DNA of 64,000 nt. It comes from an uncultured Caldilinea sp. Its GTDB lineage: Bacteria; Chloroflexota; Anaerolineae; Caldilineales; Caldilineaceae. Shown here piece by piece: positions 22,608-33,640 of this stretch. Where the stretch lies: NCBI RefSeq assembly GCF_937128415.1, contig NZ_CAKZMJ010000033.1:1-64000 (forward strand). The letters are read 5' to 3'. The notes beneath the pieces were generated by a model. That model saw only the letters and a program-made list of their open reading frames with translations, made no database searches and was not told the DNA's origin. Each line of letters starts with the position of its first letter. Positions within the stretch are counted from its first letter, which is position 1. The position numbers and the translations under genes were made by a program.

Positions 22608-22642
22608 GTTGCGCCGGAGGCGCAACCTACGACCGTAGGGTC
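22608..22642. repeat. Intergenic inverted repeats between convergent genes
   Basis: A perfect hairpin GTTGCGCC-N3-GGCGCAAC (22608-22626) is followed by CTACGACC/GGGTCG (about 22627-22642). They lie between the stops of the DinB-like gene and the SIS-domain gene. The CTACG-rich style resembles the other repeat families in the window. Confidence 0.6.
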
Positions 22643-22676
22643 GGCCTCCGGCCGCACGATCCCCGGCGGATGGCGT

Positions 22677-23726
<1,050 letters not shown>

Positions 23727-23746
23727 GCTCGTTTCTCCTCAATCTG

Positions 23747-24931
<1,185 letters not shown>

Positions 24932-24932
24932 T

Positions 24933-25943
24933 CTATGATGTTTGTGGATGATGGTTCATCAGATCGGCGGCCAGCGCGGCTGCACCCCAGGCGCCCAGGT
25001 TGCGCGTCGGGTCGGCGATGCGCAGAATTTCGGGGCGCAGCACGGCACGCGCCAGCGCCGAACTTTCCTGCTGCCGCAGCCACTCCGCAACGATGGGACG
25101 CAGATAGCGTTCACCGGCGCGCGTCACGCCGCCGCCGAGCACCACGCCATCGACGTCGTAGGCCAGCACCACGCTGCGCAACGCCCGGGCCAGCTCCACG
25201 CCGACGTCGTCTACGATGCGTTGGGCAACGGCGTCTCCGGCTGCCGCCGCGTCGTAGACGGCGCGCGCCGTGATCGAGCCCGCTGCGGCCAGCGCGCCTC
25301 CCGCCCCCTGAGCGATCGCTTCCTTCGCCCGGCGCACGACCGCCGTCGCCGAAACGAGCGTCTCCAGGCAGCCGCGCGTGCCGCAGTTGCAGAGCGGCCC
25401 GTTCGGATCGACGATCATGTGGCCGAACTCGCCGGCCAGCCCGTGACGTCCGCGCACCAGCTTGCCGTCAAGGATCACGCCTACGGCGAGGCCGGTGCCG
25501 ATGCTGACGTACGCAATGTTCTGGTCGTCGTTTGGATTGTCGAAGCGATAGACGCCGAGGGCTGCTGCGCGCACGTCGTTTTCAAAGGCGCAGGGAACGC
25601 CGAAACGCTCGGTGAGGCGGGGAATAAGCGGATAGTCGTACCAGTGCAGGTTGACGGCGATGCGCACGATGCCCCGTTCGTAGTCCTGCTGTCCGGGAAT
25701 GCCCAGCCCGATGGCGGCCAGATGCCGTGACGCGTCGCCCAGCGCCACCGTCTGCTCGATGGCGGCCGCCACGCACCACATCGTGGCGTCGGGACTGCTC
25801 AAGTCGGTGGGGACAGTCAGCTCGCCGTGAGCGCGCAGGCCTTCGTCGAGCAGCACGGTCGACACCGTGGTGCCGCCAATATCTACGCCGACCAGCCAGT
25901 ACGAGGAGAGAGCAGGTTCACGATTCAGAGAGAGCGCGTCCAT
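24933..25943 (-). CDS. ROK family sugar kinase (probable N-acetylglucosamine kinase)
   Basis: This 336-residue ROK protein has the ATP-binding start LVGVDIGGTTVSTVLLDEG, GLGIPGQQDYERG, the active-site region CAFENDVRAAALG, the zinc motif GPLCNCGTRGCLE and VVLGGGVTRAG. There is no N-terminal HTH, so it is a kinase and not a NagC-type regulator. Being the first gene of an operon with nagA and a deaminase, it most likely phosphorylates N-acetylglucosamine; glucokinase activity is the alternative. No sugar-PTS gene is near, so the sugar should enter unphosphorylated. The ribosome binding site is weak (CGGA). Confidence 0.88.
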   Translation of the reverse strand: MDALSLNREPALSSYWLVGVDIGGTTVSTVLLDEGLRAHGELTVPTDLSSPDATMWCVAAAIEQTVALGDASRHLAAIGLGIPGQQDYERGIVRIAVNLHWYDYPLIPRLTERFGVPCAFENDVRAAALGVYRFDNPNDDQNIAYVSIGTGLAVGVILDGKLVRGRHGLAGEFGHMIVDPNGPLCNCGTRGCLETLVSATAVVRRAKEAIAQGAGGALAAAGSITARAVYDAAAAGDAVAQRIVDDVGVELARALRSVVLAYDVDGVVLGGGVTRAGERYLRPIVAEWLRQQESSALARAVLRPEILRIADPTRNLGAWGAAALAADLMNHHPQTS

Positions 25944-25988
25944 TCCGAATTTGCCGATCTGTCAGACTACGGTTGGAATTGAGATGTT

Positions 25989-25999
25989 TGTATGATACA
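25989..25999. promoter_or_regulatory. Palindrome in the nag operon promoter region
   Basis: TGTATGATACA is a perfect 11-base palindrome 46-56 bases upstream of the ROK kinase start. It overlaps a possible minus-strand -10 (TATCAT), so it may be an operator for the operon or for the divergent cobS. No regulator gene is adjacent. Confidence 0.35.
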
Positions 26000-26064
26000 T
26001 CGCGCCACAGGAGGAGCGAAAACTTCGGGGTTTGTCGAGGGCTATCGAGCTTTCGATGAGGCGC

Positions 26065-26101
26065 CCCTCTTCCAGGAAGCCCAGAGCCTTCTGGAAGAGG
26101 G
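26065..26101. other. Strong hairpin in the cobS leader
   Basis: A near-perfect stem pairs 26065-26079 (CCCTCTTCCAGGAAG) with 26088-26101, with one bulged G and an 8-base loop. It ends 48 bases before the cobS start. No T-run follows, and I could not find a cobalamin riboswitch B12 box, so its role is open. Confidence 0.5.
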
Positions 26102-26149
26102 CGGCAAATAAGAAAATCGCCCGGCTTCAGGATATTCAAGGACAGAAGT

Positions 26150-26875
<726 letters not shown>

Positions 26876-26996
26876 GGAATTTCATTGGATCGGGATCGTC
26901 GGATCGTGGTCGTCAAATGACGATGATTCTGAACGAAATTCAAGACAGCCCTTGTCGAAACCGGCGATCGTTGAAAATTAAAGGGCTTGCACTGGC

Positions 26997-29681
26997 TTAC
27001 CCTTCTGCTAAGTATCGAATGGTCTCACATAAAAGATAGTGGCCAACAACGTTGCGGCGCAAGCCAGAGGGTTGTGCTCCTGCACCTCCCTGAAATCGCA
27101 AGGTGCTGGCAACCAATCTTCCTCTCCCAATATGGATTTCTATCATGTAATCTGTCACGTGGAACTCTCTGGCATCAAGACGGCGCAGTAAAGGTCGTGC
27201 GAGATGTAGGTCTCGCAAAAATTCTTTGATTCGAGATGTATCAAAAGCAAAATCTGTCGCTAAGCCAAAAAACTGCAGATCGGTGAACCCTCGGTGAGGG
27301 AAACGCGACCAAATCGGATGGGGGTACAGGAGTTTAATCGATTCTCGCCAAAAAGGAACTTGACGCACTGGCAAAGGGTTACATCCTTGTTGAATCAAGA
27401 GCACTTTGCCGCCGGCGCGCAAATATTCCAATAAGCGCAAGGTTAACGTTGTGACGACAAGCACTGAGGGGAGCTCTACACAACTTTCCAGATCAATCGT
27501 ACTTTCCTGTGCAAATAGCTCTCCCCAATCGCTTAAGCAACCGTTTGGATCATAAACAGCAAAGGTTGCGGCGTCGTGTTGTAGCTTGGGATATATCCAA
27601 AGCGGCCACTGGTTTTCAATTTCGCGGGCGCCATCGCAAATCCTGGCGTTTAGGCGGAATTCTGCTGGCGATACAACGCCAGGCAATTCTTGTTGAACAG
27701 TGGCTACTTTATAGGGGCGTCCCAGCCACGGTTCGGCGGGGAGCGGATAAGAACCGCCCATCTGCAAGTTCCCGTCCATATCGACGATTCGCCATTCAAA
27801 ATACGCATCTGCACTCAACGCCTCACCGGTGTTGTGCAAAACAAAGTGAAAACGAGCGATGTCGCCAGAGCGCCAATTGAACATATCCAGTCGATCGGGT
27901 CGATCTCCACCGCTCTTCCATACCCGTCGACGATCGACTTCCAGACACAGAATTGTGTCATCGTTAAACTGGCGCAGCTTGGCTGCAGCCCATTTGGTGT
28001 TGCCGAAGTCATCCAATACGCCAGAAGTATTGATGGGCGTGTCGCGTATGCCAGTCACCACATATCCTCCAACGCCGGAGCGACGGCGAACAGCCTCCAG
28101 AATATACTTGATCACCGTCAAGGATTGGGCGCGGGAGAGCGTTGTCAATTCTTCCGGCCTAAATCCCAGATCGGCGTCCGCAATTCGTTGCAATTGAGCG
28201 AGCAGTGCGGCCACTTGAGGACGCGAAGTATGAAGGGGGTTTTCCTCCGTAATCCACCAAGGTCGCTTCCCTTCATTTGCAGCGATAATCGCGTTCAAAT
28301 CTCGATAATTATCTGAATCGTTGAATTCACCGAAAATCCAAGGTCGAGGCGTTCGCCAGTCGCGACGCCAATGGTCTAGCATAGGCTCAAAAAAATGAAG
28401 ATCGGTGTAGGTATGGTAATCATAAAAGTCAGCCAGGTCGAGTTCAGCGCCGCCGTAAGCTTCAGCCGTTCCGCTGTTGTCGCATACAAGGGCGCCCGAC
28501 GCTGCCCTGCGCATGAGTAAAGTGAGTTGAGTCAAAATTTCAGCGTCGACGCTTTCGTCGAGCTCACATCCCACGCTGTAAATCACAATGGAAGGATGAT
28601 GAGCGGCCAGCCGCATGTAAGCCGCGTATTCCTCGATCAGAACCGTACGCAGTTCTTCCGTGAGTTTTGGTTGCCACATCGGCCATTCTTGCCAGAGAAG
28701 CACGCCTTCCTCGTCGGCGATTTCGTAATAGCGTCGATTCGGTACAAACAGGCATAATTTGATCAGGTTGAAACCCAGTTCTCGAACTACGTGAAATTCA
28801 CGGCGGATCTGTTCATCAGAAAAAGCAGGGGCGATCAAGTCCGGATCCCAACCCCAGTGCAATACTCCCCGCAGGCAGATTGGCCGATGATTCAATAAAA
28901 GCTGCTCGCCCTCCGCCTTTAGATGTCGGAACCCTGTGCGTTCCTTTACTGAAGCCAGCGACGTCCCCTCTACAAAAAGCTCGACGTCAATGTTGTAAAG
29001 AACAGGATGTCCTGGGTGCCATAGTTGGGCGTCTGGCACATATACGTTGCCATTCCAACTGCCGTCATCGTTCAACGAGATATCTTGTTCGACAAAGATT
29101 CTCGAATCAGACTTGATGCGACAGCGCACTAAACCGGAACGTCTGCTCTCAAAAATATGGGCTTTTCCAGAAAGATGGATGATACGATTCTCTGGTTCAG
29201 CGGTTACCTGCAAATCAGAAAATGCGGCTTTCATTGCTCGTAACCGTACGCCCTGCCATATCCCACCGAAGGCCAGAGCTACATCCGGTAAGAATCCAGA
29301 GAGTGTAGAACGCAGTGGGTAACGTTCGCCAGGTTTAAACACGACGAGCTCAATGAGGTTGACTCCGGGCGATATGAAATCCGTGACATCGAACGAAAAA
29401 GGCGTCCACATTCCACGGTGAGATCCGACCGGTAGATGATTGATCGTTAGGGCGCAGAAGTAGCTGACTGCATCGAATTCGAGCTGAATGCGACGCCCTG
29501 CCCAACTTTGAGGCACTTCGACGTAGCGACGATAGACAGCCGGGCCTTCACATGATTTAGAATATCCCTGCGCCTCCCAACAGCCGGGCACTTGGATCGT
29601 GCTCCACGTCTGGTCCTCACCCAGTCGAAATGACCAAATACCATTCAAAGAAAGTGTTTCTGCAAGATCGTTGCGGAGCAT
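26997..29681 (-). CDS. Glycoside hydrolase family 2 protein
   Basis: This 894-residue GH2-type protein has a sugar-binding jelly-roll domain (about residues 10-170, with GCWEAQGYSKSCEGPAVYRRYVEVP), an immunoglobulin-like domain (about 170-270), a TIM barrel (about 275-570) and a long C-terminal part with a Rossmann-like stretch (VLVVTTLTLRLLEYLRAGGKVLLIQQG). The acid/base candidate is Glu373 in SVGCELDES, where GH2 enzymes usually have Asn before the Glu; the nucleophile candidate is Glu452 in IFGEFNDS. No signal peptide is seen, so it is probably cytoplasmic and acts on imported sugars. ATG 29681 is chosen because earlier starts overlap the regulator gene. The neighbouring ABC transporter probably brings in its substrate, which is unknown (a beta-glycoside or glucuronide). 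Confidence 0.85.
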   Translation of the reverse strand: MLRNDLAETLSLNGIWSFRLGEDQTWSTIQVPGCWEAQGYSKSCEGPAVYRRYVEVPQSWAGRRIQLEFDAVSYFCALTINHLPVGSHRGMWTPFSFDVTDFISPGVNLIELVVFKPGERYPLRSTLSGFLPDVALAFGGIWQGVRLRAMKAAFSDLQVTAEPENRIIHLSGKAHIFESRRSGLVRCRIKSDSRIFVEQDISLNDDGSWNGNVYVPDAQLWHPGHPVLYNIDVELFVEGTSLASVKERTGFRHLKAEGEQLLLNHRPICLRGVLHWGWDPDLIAPAFSDEQIRREFHVVRELGFNLIKLCLFVPNRRYYEIADEEGVLLWQEWPMWQPKLTEELRTVLIEEYAAYMRLAAHHPSIVIYSVGCELDESVDAEILTQLTLLMRRAASGALVCDNSGTAEAYGGAELDLADFYDYHTYTDLHFFEPMLDHWRRDWRTPRPWIFGEFNDSDNYRDLNAIIAANEGKRPWWITEENPLHTSRPQVAALLAQLQRIADADLGFRPEELTTLSRAQSLTVIKYILEAVRRRSGVGGYVVTGIRDTPINTSGVLDDFGNTKWAAAKLRQFNDDTILCLEVDRRRVWKSGGDRPDRLDMFNWRSGDIARFHFVLHNTGEALSADAYFEWRIVDMDGNLQMGGSYPLPAEPWLGRPYKVATVQQELPGVVSPAEFRLNARICDGAREIENQWPLWIYPKLQHDAATFAVYDPNGCLSDWGELFAQESTIDLESCVELPSVLVVTTLTLRLLEYLRAGGKVLLIQQGCNPLPVRQVPFWRESIKLLYPHPIWSRFPHRGFTDLQFFGLATDFAFDTSRIKEFLRDLHLARPLLRRLDAREFHVTDYMIEIHIGRGRLVASTLRFQGGAGAQPSGLRRNVVGHYLLCETIRYLAEG

Positions 29682-29739
29682 GGCCGAGTTTTCAGTCGAT
29701 GGTGTCGATTCTGCTCGTGAGGTGACACAGGCATTGACG

Positions 29740-30912
29740 TCAATAGTGGTTGCGTGAGAAGGTGGAATGACATCCACCGCCGTATTCCGAGTACACCGTC
29801 TCAGTTGTGCGTTCCGTTTCCGCTGCTCCACACGAAGCGCGAACGATCAGTTTCGTAGGTAAAATATGTTGTTGAGGGCCAGCCATGTGACCTCTAATTC
29901 GGCCAACCAACACTTCAGCGGCTTTGCGCCCAATCTCAAATGTGGGAAGCGCTACTGTGGTCAGGGGCGTTTCGAGGTGCGCAGAAATTGCAAAATCGCC
30001 AAATCCAACCAGCGCCAGGTCCTCTGGAATACGAATCCGTAAGCGACGGCAAAGTTTATATAAAGCAAGCGCCAATCGATCATTGGCGGCCAAAATGGCA
30101 GTGGGTCGGTCTTTTGAAGATAAATTGGGGATGAGCGTCGCCACATCCACCGTAGGATAACTCTCGATTTTCCAAACGTCTTCATGGATAGATGGAAGTC
30201 CAGCCTCGGCAAGGGCGCATTGATAGCCGATTTGGCGGTGGTCCATTGTGATGGCCGGCTCTGGAGTAGTCAAAAATCCAATTCGACGATGACCCAATCG
30301 AATCAAATGTTGCGTTGCCTGCAAAGCGCCCCCAAAATTGTCGGCTATAACATAATCTGTCATCAGGTTTCTAAAATAGCGATCGACAACCACTAGAGGA
30401 TACTGCTGTTCGCTAAGTCGAAGAATCGCGTTGTCGAGATGGATGGAATCGATGGGATAGAGAACAATCCCTGCAATACCCATTTGCACTAGGCGATGCA
30501 GCGTTTCCGTCTGCTTGGCCAAGTTGTTCTCGACCTGATGAAACAGGATGCTGTAGCCCAACTCCTGAGCTTTGTGTTCCACGCCCATCAATAAAGTTGG
30601 AGCAAATGAATCCACCACATACGGGACGACAAATGCAAGCGTTCGACCTGGCAGGTCGTCGATCGGAGCTTGATGCACGCTTCCTCGGGTTACAAAGGTG
30701 CCCCTTCCCTGCTCACGTCGTACATAGCCGTTGCGCTCGACTTCAGTCAACGCCTGTCGCAATGTGCCGCGTGAAATTTGTAGTTGAGCGCATAAATGCT
30801 GTTCGGAAGGCAGCATTCCGCCAACCGGCCATTCTCCATCGAGAATTCTGTTGATGATCAGGTTGCGCACCTGAATATGCAAAGGAACATCCGAGTTTCG
30901 ATCAAGTTGCAT
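29740..30912 (-). CDS. Sugar-responsive regulator, GntR DNA-binding domain with LacI-type sensor
   Basis: This 390-residue protein joins an N-terminal GntR winged helix (about residues 1-80; PLHIQVRNLIINRILDGEWPVGGMLPSE, SRGTLRQALTEVERNGYVRREQGRGTFV) to a LacI/periplasmic-binding sensor (TLAFVVPYVVDSFAPTLLMGVEHKAQELGY, HLIRLGHRRIGFL, AILAANDRLALALY, LALVGFGDF). This is the AraR-type design, in which a sugar releases repression. It lies between the GH2 gene and the divergent transporter. Its own promoter (30970-30998) and that of the transporter each carry an operator-like site just past the -10, so it likely controls both. The sugar effector is unknown. Confidence 0.92.
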   Translation of the reverse strand: MQLDRNSDVPLHIQVRNLIINRILDGEWPVGGMLPSEQHLCAQLQISRGTLRQALTEVERNGYVRREQGRGTFVTRGSVHQAPIDDLPGRTLAFVVPYVVDSFAPTLLMGVEHKAQELGYSILFHQVENNLAKQTETLHRLVQMGIAGIVLYPIDSIHLDNAILRLSEQQYPLVVVDRYFRNLMTDYVIADNFGGALQATQHLIRLGHRRIGFLTTPEPAITMDHRQIGYQCALAEAGLPSIHEDVWKIESYPTVDVATLIPNLSSKDRPTAILAANDRLALALYKLCRRLRIRIPEDLALVGFGDFAISAHLETPLTTVALPTFEIGRKAAEVLVGRIRGHMAGPQQHILPTKLIVRASCGAAETERTTETVYSEYGGGCHSTFSRNHY

Positions 30913-30954
30913 AGTGCTTTTGATTTTCCATCACAGATGCATCAATAGGTATGG

Positions 30955-30965
30955 ACAAGTTTATC
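30955..30965. promoter_or_regulatory. Operator-like half-site at the regulator promoter
   Basis: ACAAGTTTATC matches ACAAGTTCATC at 31101-31111 in 10 of 11 positions. It lies 5-15 bases past the minus-strand -10 box, where a bound repressor would block the regulator's own transcription. Confidence 0.45.
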
Positions 30966-30969
30966 TCGA

Positions 30970-30998
30970 AGCATACCGTAAAGGAGCAATACTGTCAA
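30970..30998 (-). promoter_or_regulatory. Promoter of the GntR/LacI-type regulator
   Basis: On the minus strand TTGACA (30998-30993), a 17-base spacer and TATGCT (30975-30970) form a near-consensus promoter about 60 bases before the regulator start. Confidence 0.7.
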
Positions 30999-31051
30999 CG
31001 AAATAGGCATTAGACGTTAGCCCACCTCTCCTGCCCCTCAAAGCAAAACGA

Positions 31052-31080
31052 TTGACAAGCTTCAAAAAACCACCTAAGAT
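31052..31080 (+). promoter_or_regulatory. Promoter of the sugar ABC transporter operon
   Basis: TTGACA (31052-31057), 17 bases, TAAGAT (31075-31080). Transcription should begin near 31087, a few bases before the operator at 31091-31108, leaving a leader of about 255 bases before the binding-protein gene. Confidence 0.7.
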
Positions 31081-31090
31081 TGATTTAGAC

Positions 31091-31108
31091 AAATTTGTAC
31101 ACAAGTTC
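31091..31108. promoter_or_regulatory. AraR-like operator downstream of the transporter promoter
   Basis: AAATTTGTACACAAGTTC is an imperfect dyad around TTGT-AC-ACAA, similar in form to AraR boxes (TTGT-N2-ACAA core). It lies just past the expected transcription start, and its right half recurs at the regulator promoter (30955-30965). Confidence 0.55.
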
Positions 31109-31342
31109 ATCGAAATTGTTCAGAAAATAACCAGGCAATACATTGGGTTCTCTATTTTCTGACGAGTGTTGTGAGATATTGAGTTTTTTCTACTCAGCGT
31201 CTGTGACATTTGGTTATCCATCCCCTGACGAGGGAAGGATGTGTGCAATGGTTCAATTGGGGGCTGTGTAAGCAAGCTGTGGGAGAGAAGCGTTATTGTT
31301 TATCGCAGGAATCAGGTTCGAAGCTATGCCAGGAGGAAGAAC

Positions 31343-32656
31343 ATGGCCGCAGATTCAAAAATTTCCCGTCGTGATTTTTTGCGCTTGGCCGGCATGACGG
31401 CAGCCAGTGCAACGGTGTTGGCTGCCTGCGCGCCGGTGATCCAGCCTTCAGCAGTCGGTCCCGCCCCCCAAGAGTCGCCCGAGGTCTCGCTTCCGAAGGC
31501 CCCGGTGGAAATTGTCTATGCATTTCATGATCCAGCTGATTTCCGCAAGGAGGCCGTCGAGCTATTTAGCGAGCGTTTCCCTGACATCCGGATCACTTTG
31601 CAGCAGATTCCAGATGAGTTTCCCACTAAAATTTTCACGATGGCCGCTGCTGGCACATTGCCCGATGTTGTACGCGTTTGGGAGCCAATGGTGTTAGACT
31701 TCGGTCGAGCCAACCAGGTGATTGACTTGCAGCCTTTCATCGATGCTCAGCCTGACTTCAATGCTGAAGATTTCCTCGAAAATTTCTACGATTTTCCGGT
31801 CATCGCCGGAAAGCGATATGGCATCGCCGACGGCTGGAACGGCCATGTGGCATACTACAACAAGGACCTTTTCGATCAGGCCGGCGTCTCTTATCCTTCG
31901 GAAGAATGGGACTGGGATGATTATGTCGCCATTGCCCGCCAGATCTCCAGACCTGAAGAAAGGATCTGGGGCGACATCGGCCTGTATATCGGTTGGCTAC
32001 ACTGGAGTCACAAACTGGTCTGGCAGAACGGCGGACGCATCTATAACGATGACTACACCGAATGTTTGATGGGCAGCCCTGAGGCCATCGAGGCTCTGCA
32101 GTATTGGGCCGATCTTCAACAAGAAGCGGTGATTATGCCATCTCCAGCTCAGGCCGAGGGTTTGGGAAATCTGTTCCAGGCAGGTCGCGCCGCCATGCAA
32201 CGGGTAGGCACCTGGGAAATCGGAGCGCTCGCTGAGAGTGAATTCGCCTGGGATCTGCTTCCAGAGCCTAAGCGCAAAGAACGACGCACCCTGCTTCACA
32301 CTGCTTTCAACGTGATCCCAACAACGACAAGGGATAAGGAGTCCGCATGGAAGTGGTTAAACTTTATTGTTGGACCGGAAGGCCAGTACCTGTATGTAAA
32401 GAAAAACGCTACGCCAGGAACGCGCCGTTCGGTCAATGAGAAGATGCCATGGGCGAGAGAGGGGCTCGACGTTCGTTGGGAAGTGGTGCCTCAGGCTGGA
32501 GAGTACGGCATATTAGTGCCTGCACCACCCAATGTAGGCGAGGTGGAGAAGATCCTGGGCGACGCTGTCCAGGCTATCTTTCTGGGCAGAGCCAAAGCTG
32601 CCGACATCCTTCCTGAAGCTGCAGCCAAGGCAACAGAGGCGCTCAGGCAAGCCTAG
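31343..32656 (+). CDS. Sugar ABC transporter substrate-binding lipoprotein (CUT1 type)
   Basis: This 437-residue extracellular binding protein has a twin-arginine signal (SRRDFLRLAG, Arg9-Arg10) joined to a lipobox (LAAC, Cys29), so it is probably exported folded by Tat and anchored by lipid. The mature part is a type 1 solute-binding protein (EIVYAFHDPADFRKEAVELFSERFPDIRITLQQIP, VPVIAGKRYGIADGW-like region, FIVGPEGQYLYVKKNATPGTRRS). AGGAGGAAGAAC precedes ATG 31343. The two permease genes follow, after a strong hairpin that probably keeps more binding-protein than permease mRNA. The ligand is unknown, likely an oligosaccharide cut by the GH2 enzyme. Confidence 0.93.
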   Translation: MAADSKISRRDFLRLAGMTAASATVLAACAPVIQPSAVGPAPQESPEVSLPKAPVEIVYAFHDPADFRKEAVELFSERFPDIRITLQQIPDEFPTKIFTMAAAGTLPDVVRVWEPMVLDFGRANQVIDLQPFIDAQPDFNAEDFLENFYDFPVIAGKRYGIADGWNGHVAYYNKDLFDQAGVSYPSEEWDWDDYVAIARQISRPEERIWGDIGLYIGWLHWSHKLVWQNGGRIYNDDYTECLMGSPEAIEALQYWADLQQEAVIMPSPAQAEGLGNLFQAGRAAMQRVGTWEIGALAESEFAWDLLPEPKRKERRTLLHTAFNVIPTTTRDKESAWKWLNFIVGPEGQYLYVKKNATPGTRRSVNEKMPWAREGLDVRWEVVPQAGEYGILVPAPPNVGEVEKILGDAVQAIFLGRAKAADILPEAAAKATEALRQA

Positions 32657-32668
32657 CATGTTTTTTTT

Positions 32669-32707
32669 CGCTCCTGCCCTTTCTTCCACAGAAGGGGGGC
32701 AGGAGCG
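32669..32707 (+). other. Intercistronic hairpin after the binding-protein gene
   Basis: CGCTCCTGCCCTTTCT pairs with AGAAGG...GGGCAGGAGCG to form a stem of about 16 pairs and a 5-base loop. It lies between the binding-protein stop and the first permease. No T-run follows, so partial termination or protection of the upstream mRNA from decay is likely, as in many sugar ABC operons. Confidence 0.75.
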
Positions 32708-32725
32708 ATTTCAGGAAAAAGCGGC

Positions 32726-33640
32726 ATGGAGCGCAAACGTTTCTATACAAAACGGCGGCTGAGACAGACGATTGAAGGCTATCTATTCATTTCGCCCTGG
32801 ATCATTGGTTTTGTTTTGTTCACAGCCGGCCCGATCGTAGCATCTTTTGTGCTTAGTTTTTTTAGCTGGAGCCTGATCCGCCCCCCACGACTGGTTTGGT
32901 TCGATAACTACGTTGTAATGTTCACGAGAGATCCGCTCTTCTGGCAATCGCTGCGGGTCACGATGGTGTATGTGGTGGTTGCAGTTCCCCTACAACTGCT
33001 CTTTGCCCTTTTCCTGGCCATCCTTCTCAACCAGAAGGTGCGTCTAATTCCCTTTTTTCGCACTTTATTTTATCTGCCATCTCAGGTGAGCTCGGTGGCG
33101 ATGGCCGTGATTTTCCTATGGATCTACCATCCAGAGCTGGGCTTAGTCAACGATCTCTTGCGATTGATAGGCGTCCAGGGTCCAGCATGGCTGATCTCCC
33201 CACAGTGGGCGCTCCCAGCACTGATCGGGATGAGTCTGTGGACGGTCGGGGGCTCTATGATCATCCTGTTAGCCGGATTGCAAGATATTCCGCAACATCT
33301 CTACGAAGCCGCAGCGTTGGATGGCGCAGGCGAACTGGCTAAGTTTCGTTATGTGACGCTGCCCATGCTCTCGCCCGTAATCTTTTTTATCCTCGTACTC
33401 GGCATCATCGCAGGATTTCAATACTTCGCACAAGCCTACGTAATGACCAGAGGGGGACCGCTCAATGCAACGTTGTTTTATGCCCTATACCTTTATCTGA
33501 ATGCATTCAATTTCTTGAAAATGGGCTATGCTGCAGCACTGGCCTGGATTCTATTGCTCATCATTATGGCCGTAACGATCCTGCAACTGCGTCTGGCTCG
33601 TTACTGGGTCTACTATGAATTCGAGGAAACGCGGCGATGA
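32726..33640 (+). CDS. Sugar ABC transporter permease (MalF/UgpA type)
   Basis: This 304-residue permease has six membrane segments and the EAA loop EAAALDGAGELAKFRYVTLPMLSP (about residues 195-218) that contacts the ATPase. It matches the CUT1 MalF-like subunits in length and in the N-terminal YLFISPWIIGFVLFTAGPI block. The next permease starts by overlapping its stop (ATGA). No ATPase gene is in the cluster, so a shared MsmK/UgpC-type ATPase from elsewhere is needed. Lower GC than the flanking housekeeping genes. Confidence 0.92.
   Translation: MERKRFYTKRRLRQTIEGYLFISPWIIGFVLFTAGPIVASFVLSFFSWSLIRPPRLVWFDNYVVMFTRDPLFWQSLRVTMVYVVVAVPLQLLFALFLAILLNQKVRLIPFFRTLFYLPSQVSSVAMAVIFLWIYHPELGLVNDLLRLIGVQGPAWLISPQWALPALIGMSLWTVGGSMIILLAGLQDIPQHLYEAAALDGAGELAKFRYVTLPMLSPVIFFILVLGIIAGFQYFAQAYVMTRGGPLNATLFYALYLYLNAFNFLKMGYAAALAWILLLIIMAVTILQLRLARYWVYYEFEETRR

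Noticed and set aside
25944..26149. Cobalamin riboswitch ahead of cobS
   Set aside because: A hairpin is present, but I could not find the B12 box or the conserved core.
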